DNA from: DASQGA01 sp963722715
GTDB lineage: Bacteria; Actinomycetota; Thermoleophilia; Gaiellales; Gaiellaceae
NCBI GenBank assembly: GCA_963722715.1
Contig: CAVROA010000015.1
Span: 62,001 to 126,000 of the forward strand
DNA: 64,000 nucleotides
Reading direction: 5' to 3'
Part shown: positions 25,941 to 33,258 of the stretch, in pieces
Layout of the letters: every line of letters starts with the position of its first letter
Position numbering within the stretch: position 1 is the stretch's first letter
Notes under the pieces: generated by a model
The model's input: only the letters and a program-made list of their open reading frames with translations
Database searches by the model: none
Told to the model about the DNA's origin: nothing
Position numbers and translations under genes: made by a program

Positions 25941-26252
25941 ATGTCTGACATTTCCGCACTCCCGATGCTCCTCTTCTTCACGAACGGAACCTCCGGGCCC
26001 GCCCGCCGGATGGAGAGCCTTCTGGCCCACCTCGCGAGGAAGGAGCGCGACCGGCTCCGGATCTCGAGGATCGACCTAGACACGTCGCCCGATTGGGCCG
26101 AGAAGTTCGGGATCGAGGACGTGCCGACCCTCGTCCTCCTGAAGGACAAACGTCCGGTCGAGCGTCTCGAAGGGCGCGTCAGCTCTCCGCAGATCGAGCG
26201 GATGATCGCACCGCACCTCGCCAGCTCCGCTCCCGAGCCGGCCGCCGCCTGA
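25941..26252 (+). CDS. Thioredoxin-fold protein lacking the CxxC motif
   Basis: A 103-residue thioredoxin-like protein: LLFFTNGTSGPARRMESLL aligns with the thioredoxin active-site strand and helix, and GIEDVPTLVLLKDKRPVERLEG contains the cis-Pro loop and the following beta hairpin. Where thioredoxin has WCGPC, the sequence reads TSGPA, so both cysteines are gone and redox activity is not expected. A binding or chaperone role is possible. It ends 4 bp before the convergent E2 gene. Confidence 0.75.
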   Translation: MSDISALPMLLFFTNGTSGPARRMESLLAHLARKERDRLRISRIDLDTSPDWAEKFGIEDVPTLVLLKDKRPVERLEGRVSSPQIERMIAPHLASSAPEPAAA

Positions 26253-26256
26253 CGTT

Positions 26257-27357
26257 CTAAGAGCCTGAAACAGGGCTCTCGAGGCGGCCCGCCACCTCGA
26301 GCAGGAACTCGGAGGCCCGGAGACCGTCGACCACGCGGTGGTCGAAGGTGCACGAGAGCCAGCCGATCGATCTGACGACGATCTCGCCGTCGCGGGCGAC
26401 CGGGCGCTCCGCAATCCGGTGGAGACCGAGGATCCCGACCTCCGGGTAATTGACGAGCGGTGTCGCAAAGAGACCGCCCAGCCTGCCCGCGCTCGTGACC
26501 GTGAACGTCGATCCCCGAAGCTCTTCCGGCTTCAGCGTCCCGGCCCGCACGCCCTCGGCGAGCCGTTGCGCCTCGGCGTCGAGCTCCTCGAGCGACTTTG
26601 CGTCGACGTCACGAAGCACGGGCACGACCAGCCCCTCGTCCGTCTGGACGGCGACGCCGAAGTCATAGCGCTCCCAGATGACGATCTCGTCTCCGTCGAG
26701 CCTGGCGTTCAACTCCGGGACGACTCTGAGCCCTTCCACCGCGGCCGCCAGCAGATAGGCGAGGAAGGATCGATCGCCCCGGCTTTCCGCCAGATCGGTC
26801 AGGTCGCATTCCTCGACGACCGTCACGGCCGCCACGTTTCGGTGTGATTCCGTCAGGTGTTCTGCGATCCGCCGCCTGATCCCTCGCAGTGGCACCCTTC
26901 GGGCCCGCTCTCCCTGTTTGGCCGTACCCCCTCGCACGTCGTCCTCGGTGATCCGGCCGCCGGGCCCGGAGCCCGTGACGGACGCGAGGTCGACTCCGAG
27001 CTCAGCCGCGATCTTCCGCACGAGGGGCGTGGCCTGCACACGCCCGGAGGAAGCGACGAGCTCCTCGCTTGACTCGGCGGAGCGCTCCTCGCTCGCCGCC
27101 ACCGCGGGGGCAGAGACGTCGCCGTCGCCGATCACGACCAGCGGGGTCCCGACGGGGACGAGCTCCCCCGCCTGCACGAGGATGGCGGACACGATCCCAG
27201 CAGCGGGAGAGGGCACCTCCACGGTTGCCTTGTCGGTCTGGATCTCGACGAGTGGGTCGTCCTCGGCGATCTCCTGGCCGGTCTCGACGAGCCAGCGGGC
27301 GACCTCGCCCTCGGCGACCCCCTCACCGAGGTCCGGCAGCTTGAACTCGTACGCCAT
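26257..27357 (-). CDS. 2-oxoacid dehydrogenase complex E2 (dihydrolipoamide acyltransferase)
   Basis: A 366-residue E2 with one lipoyl domain (residues 1-76, lipoylated K43 in QTDKATVEVPS), a peripheral subunit-binding domain (ATPLVRKIAAELGVDLASV), and a catalytic acyltransferase domain ending with CTFDHRVVDGLRASEF (catalytic His about 340, Asp about 344). Encoded 2 bp after E1 beta. Branched-chain 2-oxoacid or pyruvate specificity cannot be decided by eye; association with aromatic and fatty acid genes mildly favours branched-chain. No E3 gene is present in the window. Confidence 0.92.
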   Translation of the reverse strand: MAYEFKLPDLGEGVAEGEVARWLVETGQEIAEDDPLVEIQTDKATVEVPSPAAGIVSAILVQAGELVPVGTPLVVIGDGDVSAPAVAASEERSAESSEELVASSGRVQATPLVRKIAAELGVDLASVTGSGPGGRITEDDVRGGTAKQGERARRVPLRGIRRRIAEHLTESHRNVAAVTVVEECDLTDLAESRGDRSFLAYLLAAAVEGLRVVPELNARLDGDEIVIWERYDFGVAVQTDEGLVVPVLRDVDAKSLEELDAEAQRLAEGVRAGTLKPEELRGSTFTVTSAGRLGGLFATPLVNYPEVGILGLHRIAERPVARDGEIVVRSIGWLSCTFDHRVVDGLRASEFLLEVAGRLESPVSGS

Positions 27358-27359
27358 CT

Positions 27360-28328
27360 CTAAAAGTCGAGGAGCCTGCGAGCCGCCGCGGCGACGCGTT
27401 CCGGGGTCGGCATGTACTCGTCCTCGAGCGACCAGAACGGATACGGCACGTCGTAGCCGGTGACGCGGGCCACGGGCGCCCGGAGATCGAGGATCGCCTT
27501 TTCGGCGAGGCGGGCGGCGATCTCAGCGGCGAAACCGCAGGTTCGCGGCGCCTCCTGCACGATCACGACGCGGCCGGTCTTGGCGGCGCTCGTGAGGATC
27601 GCGTCCTCGTCGAGCGGGCGCAGCGACCGTATGTCGAGCACCTCGACGCTTGCGTCCAGCTCGTCTGCGGCCCGCTGCGCAACCAGCACCATGGCGCCAT
27701 AGGCGATCAGGGTGACGTCGTCCCCCTCCTGCACCACCCGCGCCTTCCCAAGCGGCACGACGTGCTCCCCGTCCGGCACCTCGTCCCGGGCCGTCCGATA
27801 GAGGAGCTTCGGCTCGAAGACGACGACCGGGTCCTCAGAGCGGATTGCCGCCGCCAGAAGTCCCTTGGCATCGGCGGGGGTCGACGGGATCACCACCTTG
27901 ATCCCGGGCGTGTGCACGTAGTACGTCTCCGGCGAGTCCTCGTGGAGCTCCGGCGCGCGAACCCCTCCTCCGTAGGGCATCCGGATCGTGATCGGGAAGT
28001 TCATCGCCCCGCCCGTCCGCCAGCGGTAGCGCCCGACGTGGCAGATGAGCTGGTCGAGGGCCGGATAGCTGAACGCGTCGTACTGCATCTCGCAGACCGG
28101 TCGCCACCCCGCCATCGCCAGCCCGACCGCGCTCCCGAGGATCCCGGCTTCCGCAAGAGGCGTGTCGACGCAGCGGTTCGGGCCGAAGCGGTCTCGGAGC
28201 CCCGCCGTGGCGCGGAAGACCCCACCCGCTCGCCCCACATCCTCGCCGAGCACCATGACGTCGGTATCGCGCTCCATCTCGGCATGGAGGGCGTCGTTCA
28301 CGGCTTCGACGAGCGTCCTAGCCGGCAT
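27360..28328 (-). CDS. 2-oxoacid dehydrogenase complex E1 beta subunit
   Basis: About 322 residues. Starts MPARTLVEAVNDALHAEM, then VMVLGEDVGRAGGVFRATAGL, VDTPLAEAGILGSAVGLAMAG, RMPYGGGVRAPELHEDSPE and a C-terminal VTGYDVPYPFWSLEDEYMP, all typical of the transketolase-like beta subunit of pyruvate or branched-chain dehydrogenases. The start at 28328 matches the family N-terminus; an ATG 27 bp upstream is also in frame. Overlaps the E1 alpha stop. Confidence 0.92.
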   Translation of the reverse strand: MPARTLVEAVNDALHAEMERDTDVMVLGEDVGRAGGVFRATAGLRDRFGPNRCVDTPLAEAGILGSAVGLAMAGWRPVCEMQYDAFSYPALDQLICHVGRYRWRTGGAMNFPITIRMPYGGGVRAPELHEDSPETYYVHTPGIKVVIPSTPADAKGLLAAAIRSEDPVVVFEPKLLYRTARDEVPDGEHVVPLGKARVVQEGDDVTLIAYGAMVLVAQRAADELDASVEVLDIRSLRPLDEDAILTSAAKTGRVVIVQEAPRTCGFAAEIAARLAEKAILDLRAPVARVTGYDVPYPFWSLEDEYMPTPERVAAAARRLLDF

Positions 28329-29358
28329 CCCGAAGATCCGGTGGAGGTTCTGCATACGCGTGCTTGAAGACCAGCTCGGGGTCCGGGCCAGGCAGCCCTT
28401 CGGCGGCCGCGATCCCTGCTTTCATCGCAGCCAGCGCCTCTTCGCGGAGCTCGTGCGCGACTCGGTCGTCGAGGACACCGGTTCTGCGCAGATAGCGGTC
28501 GAAACGGGCGAGGCACTCGTTCTGGCGCTCGAGCTGGACACGCTCGGGATCGATGTACGCGCTCGGGTCGTCAGCCGTCGCGTGTGGCGCCATCCGATAG
28601 GTCACCGCCTCGATGAACGTCGGGCCGCTGCCGGCGCGAGCCCGCTCCACCGCCTCGCAGGTCGCCTCGTAGACGGCCAGGACATCGCCCCCGTCGACGC
28701 GCACGCCGGGCATCCCGTAGCCACGTGCCTTGTCGGCCAGGGTCGCTGCCCGAGTCTGTGCCGACAACGGCGTCGAGATCGCCCAGCCGTTGTTGTTGCA
28801 GAGCAGGATCGCCGGAGCAGCCATCACCGCGGCGAGGTTGGCGCCCTCGTGGAAGGCTCCCTCCGAGGTCGCGCCGTCTCCGAAGAACGCCAGCGAGCAG
28901 GCGCTTTCCCCTCTGAGCTTCTTACCCCACGCGAGCCCGACCGCGTGCGGGACCTGCGATGCGATCGGCACGGCAATCGAGGCGACGCGGAACTCGGCCG
29001 GGTTCCACCACCCGGCGGGATGCCCGCGCCACCAGGCCAGGATCGTCTCGGGAGGCATCCCGCGCAGCAGGCCGACCGCCGACTCGCGGTAGGAAGGGAA
29101 AATCCAATCCTCGTCCGCCAGGGCGTGCACCGCTCCTGCCTGAATGGCCTCGTGGCCCCAGTAGATGGCGTAGGTGCCGATCCGCCCTTGCCGGTGATAG
29201 ACGACCGAGCGCTCGTCGTAGGTCCTGAGCGTCACCATGCTCCGGTAAATCGCGAGCAGGTCGGTCTCGGTGAGCCCCGCGACCTCGCCGTCTGGCAGGT
29301 CGCCGCCGTTTCCGATGACCCGGCGGACGTCGGGCTCCGCAGGCGCCACCTGGGTCAT
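28318..29358 (-). CDS. 2-oxoacid dehydrogenase complex E1 alpha subunit
   Basis: A 346-residue thiamine-diphosphate-binding subunit. The cofactor motif runs from FFGDGATSEGAFHEGANLAA (G160, D161, G162) to NNN at 188-190. Other family marks are YHRQGRIGTYAIYWGHEAIQ, WIFPSYRESAVGLLRG and MAPHATADDPSAY (phosphorylation-loop region with His). It catalyses decarboxylation of the 2-oxoacid with E1 beta and passes the acyl group to E2. The ATG overlaps the upstream kinase stop (ATGA). Confidence 0.93.
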   Translation of the reverse strand: MTQVAPAEPDVRRVIGNGGDLPDGEVAGLTETDLLAIYRSMVTLRTYDERSVVYHRQGRIGTYAIYWGHEAIQAGAVHALADEDWIFPSYRESAVGLLRGMPPETILAWWRGHPAGWWNPAEFRVASIAVPIASQVPHAVGLAWGKKLRGESACSLAFFGDGATSEGAFHEGANLAAVMAAPAILLCNNNGWAISTPLSAQTRAATLADKARGYGMPGVRVDGGDVLAVYEATCEAVERARAGSGPTFIEAVTYRMAPHATADDPSAYIDPERVQLERQNECLARFDRYLRRTGVLDDRVAHELREEALAAMKAGIAAAEGLPGPDPELVFKHAYAEPPPDLRDAG

Positions 29359-30254
29359 GGTGCATTAGTACCCGAGACGAGGACGCGCAACGCACGCCGA
29401 TCCGCTTCGAACCGCACCTCGGTGACGTCGCCGAGATCCTCCCCGTCGACCTGCAGCGGTGTCGGCCCGTCGCAGTCGATCTCGACCAGGTCGCGGTCGT
29501 GGAGGTAGAGCACCTTCGAGGAGCGATGCTGCCCCGGCCGCGCGAGCAACCACGCCGCCAGCCTCGGGAGCTGCCAGGGTGCGAGCCCACGCGGGGCGAC
29601 GACGTCGAGACCGCCCTCGAAGCGGGCGAGCGGCGCCACATGGACCGGCAGGCGCCCGAGGTACGTGTAGGGATCGCAGTTCGCCGCGAGCGCGAAGGCG
29701 ACGCGCCCCCGGCCACGGACCGTCATCGAAGGGCGAAAGCGCGCCCGATGCTCCGCGAGCAGGCGGACGAGCATTGCGACGAACGCAAGGTCGCCGGGCC
29801 GGCCGGTTGCACGGCGCCCGAGCTCGTCCACCGCCCGGACCAGCTCGGCGTCGAGCCCGAGACCGCCCGAGAAGGTGAACCGCCGGCCGTTGGCCCGGCC
29901 GAGCGAGATCCACCGGGTCGCGCTCGTGCGGCCCAGAATGCTGGCGGTCACGAGCGGGTCGCCAGGCAGGCCGAGCGCCCGCGGGAGAACGCTCGTACCG
30001 CCTCCGGGGATAAAGCCGATCGGGACGTCGCCCCGCATGCCGTTGACCGCCTCGTTGAAGCCCCCGTCGCCGGAGAAGACGTAGACACGGTCGTAGCCGG
30101 TGCTGTCCTCAGCGAGCTCCTGCGCGTGGCCGGGGCGCTCGGTGAGGACCGTCTCGATCTCGCTGCCGGCGGCCAGCGCCTCGGTCACCGACTCGGTGAG
30201 CTCCGGCGTCACGCGGCTCGCGGTCGGGTTGACGATCAGGAGCGAGCGCGTCAC
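29355..30254 (-). CDS. Diacylglycerol/sphingosine kinase-family lipid kinase
   Basis: A 299-residue DAGK-catalytic-domain protein: LLIVNPTASRV at the N-terminus, YVFSGDGGFNEAVNG (variant of the GGDGT nucleotide-binding motif), IGFIPGGGTSVLPRALGLP, and a C-terminal beta-domain with VDGEDLGDV. YegS/DgkB-like proteins phosphorylate diacylglycerol or related lipids. It lies between a TetR regulator and E1 alpha, sharing 4-bp overlaps with both (GTGA and ATGA), so it is probably under the same promoter. Confidence 0.85.
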   Translation of the reverse strand: MTRSLLIVNPTASRVTPELTESVTEALAAGSEIETVLTERPGHAQELAEDSTGYDRVYVFSGDGGFNEAVNGMRGDVPIGFIPGGGTSVLPRALGLPGDPLVTASILGRTSATRWISLGRANGRRFTFSGGLGLDAELVRAVDELGRRATGRPGDLAFVAMLVRLLAEHRARFRPSMTVRGRGRVAFALAANCDPYTYLGRLPVHVAPLARFEGGLDVVAPRGLAPWQLPRLAAWLLARPGQHRSSKVLYLHDRDLVEIDCDGPTPLQVDGEDLGDVTEVRFEADRRALRVLVSGTNAP

Positions 30255-30826
30255 GCCGGCGTCGAGTAGCCGCGCATCCCGTCGACCAGGAGCGCGTAGA
30301 AGCGATCGGCCAGATCGTCGGTGTCGGCTCCCGGCCGGAGCCAGGTGTACGCCCAGTTCGCCGCCGAGAGGAAGAGGAGCGCCGCGACCGATTCGTCGAG
30401 GTCGGACCGGAGCTCTCCCAGCTCACGGCCCTCCCGGAAAAGGGTGCGAATGCGGTCCTCGTAGCGGCGGCGCTCGGCGAGGATCTCTTCCCGGTGCTCG
30501 CCCTCGAGATTCCGCCACTCCTGGACGAAGATGGTCGCCACGTCGAGCTGGTCGGCCACGGTCGCGAGATGCGCCCGAAGCGCCAGACGTATGCGTTCCG
30601 TTACCCCCAGCTCTTCGGGGATTTCGTCGAGCCCGTGGTGAAAGGCGTCCGCGCCCTCCCGCATGGCCTCGTAGAGAAGCTCCTGCTTGCCTCCGATGTG
30701 CGCGTAGAGCGAGCCCTTCTGCACTCCGAGCGCCTGGGCGAGATCGCCCACGGAGGTCCCGTGATAGCCCTTCTCCGCAAAGAGCCGGGCGGCGTGGCGT
30801 GAGAGCTCTGCGCGGCGGGTAGTCAC
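30251..30826 (-). CDS. TetR-family regulator, probable PaaR-like repressor
   Basis: A 191-residue regulator with an N-terminal helix-turn-helix (HAARLFAEKGYHGTSVGDLA then LGVQKGSLYAHIGGKQELL) and a helical ligand domain. It is divergent from paaABCD, and the gap contains a perfect copy of the PaaR box, so control of the paa operon by phenylacetyl-CoA is inferred. The GTG start lies within a second palindrome (30822-30837). It reads into the lipid kinase and the E1/E2 genes. Confidence 0.85.
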   Translation of the reverse strand: MTTRRAELSRHAARLFAEKGYHGTSVGDLAQALGVQKGSLYAHIGGKQELLYEAMREGADAFHHGLDEIPEELGVTERIRLALRAHLATVADQLDVATIFVQEWRNLEGEHREEILAERRRYEDRIRTLFREGRELGELRSDLDESVAALLFLSAANWAYTWLRPGADTDDLADRFYALLVDGMRGYSTPA

Positions 30827-30837
30827 GCTAGAGTGAC
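30822..30837. promoter_or_regulatory. Palindrome over the tetR start
   Basis: GTCAC and GTGAC flank six bases (GCTAGA), giving a perfect 5-bp inverted repeat that overlaps the GTG start of the TetR gene. It could be an operator half of the divergent promoter region. It is short enough to occur by chance. Confidence 0.3.
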
Positions 30838-30840
30838 ACC

Positions 30841-30854
30841 CTAACGACCGTTTG
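30841..30854. promoter_or_regulatory. PaaR-type operator upstream of paaA
   Basis: CTAACGACCGTTTG matches, at every fixed position, the consensus CNAACGNNCGTTNG that I recall for Thermus thermophilus PaaR (a TetR regulator of phenylacetate genes). It sits 13 bases before the paaA ATG, between the divergent tetR and paaA, which is where a repressor site is expected. The paaA ribosome-binding site (GGGAGG) follows immediately, so binding would block initiation of the operon. Confidence 0.65.
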
Positions 30855-30867
30855 GTTGGGAGGCGAG

Positions 30868-31770
30868 ATGACGGCGCGCGAAGCCGAGTTCAAGGAGTAC
30901 GTCCAGGGTGGCGGACAGGTCGAGACCGGGGACTGGATGCCGGACGAGTACCGCGCCCGCCTCGTCAAGTTCATCGAGATGCACGGGAACTCGGAGCTCA
31001 TGGGCGTCCTGCCCGAGCGGGAGTGGATCCTCCGCGCTCCGACGCTCCAGCGCAAGCTCGCGCTCACGGCCAAGGTCCAGGACGAAGTCGGGCACGCGCA
31101 GCTGATCTACCGGGTCGTGGAGGACCTCGGAAAGCCGCGCGAGCAATGTCTCGACGACCTGATCTCCGGCGCCTCGAAATTCCACAACGTCTTCCACTAT
31201 CCGACGAAGACCTGGGGGGACGTTGGCGTGATCGCCTGGCTCGTCGACGCCGCCGCGATCATCTCGCAGAAGGCGCTCCTCAAGTGCTCCTACGCCCCGT
31301 ACGCCAGGATCATGAAGAAGATCTGCTGGGAGGAGTCGTTCCACATCCTCCACGGCCGCGACGTCGTCCTGACGCTCGTGAACGGCACCGACGAGCAGCG
31401 GGGGCTCGTCCAGGAGGCGATCGACCGGTGGTGGGGCCCGCTCATGCAGTTCCACGGAAATCCGATCGCCGCCGACGCCGATCCGATGGTGGAGTGGCGC
31501 ATCAAGAGCCAGGCCAACGAAGACGCCCGCCAGCAGTTCCTGGACGGGTATGTGCCGCAGATCTGGGAGCTCGGCCTCTCCGTGCCGGATCCTGCGCTTC
31601 GAAAGGACGAAGAGACGGGGGTCTGGCACTACTCTGAGCCGGACTGGGACGAGCTCAAGCACGTGGTCACCGGACACGGTCCAAAGAGCCAGGAGCGGCT
31701 CGACTTCCGTCGCCGCTTCCGCGACCAGGAAGCCTGGGTGCGGCAGGCCGTCCTGGCCGATGCAGCGTGA
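30868..31770 (+). CDS. paaA: 1,2-phenylacetyl-CoA epoxidase, catalytic subunit A
   Basis: A 300-residue ferritin-like diiron monooxygenase subunit that epoxidises the ring of phenylacetyl-CoA. Diiron-ligand motifs are KVQDEVGHAQLIYRVVEDLG and CWEESFHILHGRDVV; family marks include DGYVPQIWELGLSVPDP. Length fits PaaA. The ATG at 30868 follows GGGAGGCGAG. First gene of a tightly overlapped paaABCD set divergent from the TetR gene. Confidence 0.95.
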   Translation: MTAREAEFKEYVQGGGQVETGDWMPDEYRARLVKFIEMHGNSELMGVLPEREWILRAPTLQRKLALTAKVQDEVGHAQLIYRVVEDLGKPREQCLDDLISGASKFHNVFHYPTKTWGDVGVIAWLVDAAAIISQKALLKCSYAPYARIMKKICWEESFHILHGRDVVLTLVNGTDEQRGLVQEAIDRWWGPLMQFHGNPIAADADPMVEWRIKSQANEDARQQFLDGYVPQIWELGLSVPDPALRKDEETGVWHYSEPDWDELKHVVTGHGPKSQERLDFRRRFRDQEAWVRQAVLADAA

Positions 31771-32054
31771 TCTACGAGGTCTTCCGGCAGGAGCGGAAGG
31801 GCCAGGCCTTCCAGCATGCGGGCTCGATCACCGCTCCCAACGACGCCTTCGCCGAGGCCTACGCCCGGGAGCAGTACGGGCGGCGGCAGGAGTCGGAGGC
31901 GCTCTGGCTCGTGCCCCGAACGGCCCTTCGCGAGATCAGCGACTTCCCGGACGAGCTCCAGAAGAGCTACCACCGCGTCGACGGCTACTCCCTGAAGGCG
32001 AAGCTGAAGGAGGCACGTGAGCGAGCGGGCACAACGGCTCCTGCAGATAGCTGA
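31767..32054 (+). CDS. paaB: 1,2-phenylacetyl-CoA epoxidase subunit B
   Basis: A 95-residue small subunit: YEVFRQERKGQAFQHAGSI and EAYAREQYGRRQESEALWLV match PaaB, which bridges the A-C heterodimers. The GTG start overlaps the paaA stop (GTGA) and the 3' end overlaps paaC by 38 bases. Confidence 0.93.
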   Translation: MIYEVFRQERKGQAFQHAGSITAPNDAFAEAYAREQYGRRQESEALWLVPRTALREISDFPDELQKSYHRVDGYSLKAKLKEARERAGTTAPADS

Positions 32055-32673
32055 CGACGAGCTGATCCTGGGCTGGCGGGACTCCGAGTGGACGGGCATC
32101 GCCCCCTTCCTCGAAGAGGATGTTGCCCTCTCCTCGATCGCCCAGAACGAGATCGGGCACGCGCGGGCTCTCTACGAGCTGGCAGCGCGCGACCTGGATA
32201 CGACGGCGGACGAGCTCGCATTCGGCCGCGCGCCGGAGGAGTACCGCTGCGCGCCGTTCGTCGAGCTTCGGCTCATGGACTGGGCCGACACGATCGCGCG
32301 CCGCATCCTTTACGAGGCAGCCGACACGATCCGGCTCGAGGTCCTGAAGGCGGATCCCGACCCTGAGCTGGCGGGCCTCGCAGCGAAGATGGATCGCGAG
32401 GAGGTCTACCACCGCCTGCACGCGGAGATGTGGGCCGATCGCCTGCGCGACGAGCCGCGCTTTCGAACCGCGATCAACGGGCTGTGGGGCCAGGCGCTCG
32501 GGGTGCTCGACGCAGAGCTTGCCGCGGTACTTGCAGAACGCGTGCCGGAGCAGCTCGGCTGGACGCCTGCGACAGCAGCTCCGGAGGCCCGAAACGGCCA
32601 CTCGGACGGGTTCCGCGAGCTCTGGGACGAGATGACCATGGTGCGCCGCTCGATCCCGGGGGCGTCATGGTGA
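32017..32673 (+). CDS. paaC: 1,2-phenylacetyl-CoA epoxidase structural subunit C
   Basis: A 218-residue ferritin-like partner of PaaA. ExxH motifs are present (QNEIGHARALYELAARDLD and KMDREEVYHRLHAEMW); in E. coli PaaC serves a structural role. The family features LGWRDSEWTGIAPFLEEDVA and LMDWADTIARRILYEAA are clear. The GTG start lies inside paaB; its last codons overlap the paaD ATG. Confidence 0.93.
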   Translation: MSERAQRLLQIADDELILGWRDSEWTGIAPFLEEDVALSSIAQNEIGHARALYELAARDLDTTADELAFGRAPEEYRCAPFVELRLMDWADTIARRILYEAADTIRLEVLKADPDPELAGLAAKMDREEVYHRLHAEMWADRLRDEPRFRTAINGLWGQALGVLDAELAAVLAERVPEQLGWTPATAAPEARNGHSDGFRELWDEMTMVRRSIPGASW

Positions 32674-33152
32674 CCGGCGAGGCGGTCTGGGCGGCGCTCG
32701 GGGAGATCCCCGACCCCGAGATCCCGGTCATCTCGCTCGTCGACCTCGGCGTCGTCCGGGACGTGTCGGTCGACGGCGAGCGCGTGCACGTGGAGTTCAC
32801 GCCGACGTTTCTCGGCTGTCCCGCTCTCGAAGTGATGCGAGACGCGATGGCAGCGAGGATCGAGGCGCTCGGCGGCAAGCCGGAGATACGCGTGGTCGTC
32901 GACGACTCGTGGTCGACGGACCGGATCACACCCGCCGGCCGCGAAAAGCTGCGGGAGGCGGGCTTCGCGCCGCCTGCGCCGCGTGCGGCCGAGCCGCCCA
33001 AGCTCGTCCAGCTCCGGTCGAACGCGTTCCGGTGCCCGTACTGCAGCTCGACCGAGACGAAGCTCGAAAACCTCTTCGGCCCCACGCCGTGCCGCTCGGT
33101 GCGCTACTGCGAGAGCTGTCGGCAGCCGTTCGAGCAGTTCAAGACGATCTAG
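32667..33152 (+). CDS. paaD: Phenylacetate degradation protein PaaD (MIP18/DUF59 with Cys-rich tail)
   Basis: A 161-residue protein with an N-terminal DUF59/MIP18 domain (EIPDPEIPVISLVDLGVVRD, then FTPTFLGCPALEVM) thought to help mature an Fe-S or diiron centre, and a C-terminal CPYC...CESC zinc-ribbon-like knuckle pair. Overlaps the paaC stop. The usual next gene, the reductase paaE, is not here: the operon ends and a secreted protease follows after 106 bp. Confidence 0.92.
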   Translation: MVTGEAVWAALGEIPDPEIPVISLVDLGVVRDVSVDGERVHVEFTPTFLGCPALEVMRDAMAARIEALGGKPEIRVVVDDSWSTDRITPAGREKLREAGFAPPAPRAAEPPKLVQLRSNAFRCPYCSSTETKLENLFGPTPCRSVRYCESCRQPFEQFKTI

Positions 33153-33258
33153 CACTGCGACAAAATCTGCCGCAGGGAAATAAACTCGCGGCGCACCAGG
33201 ACCCCGCCGCAGGGACATTAGGCCTGGGCGGCGCGCAAGCGAAGAGAGGGGAGCCACA

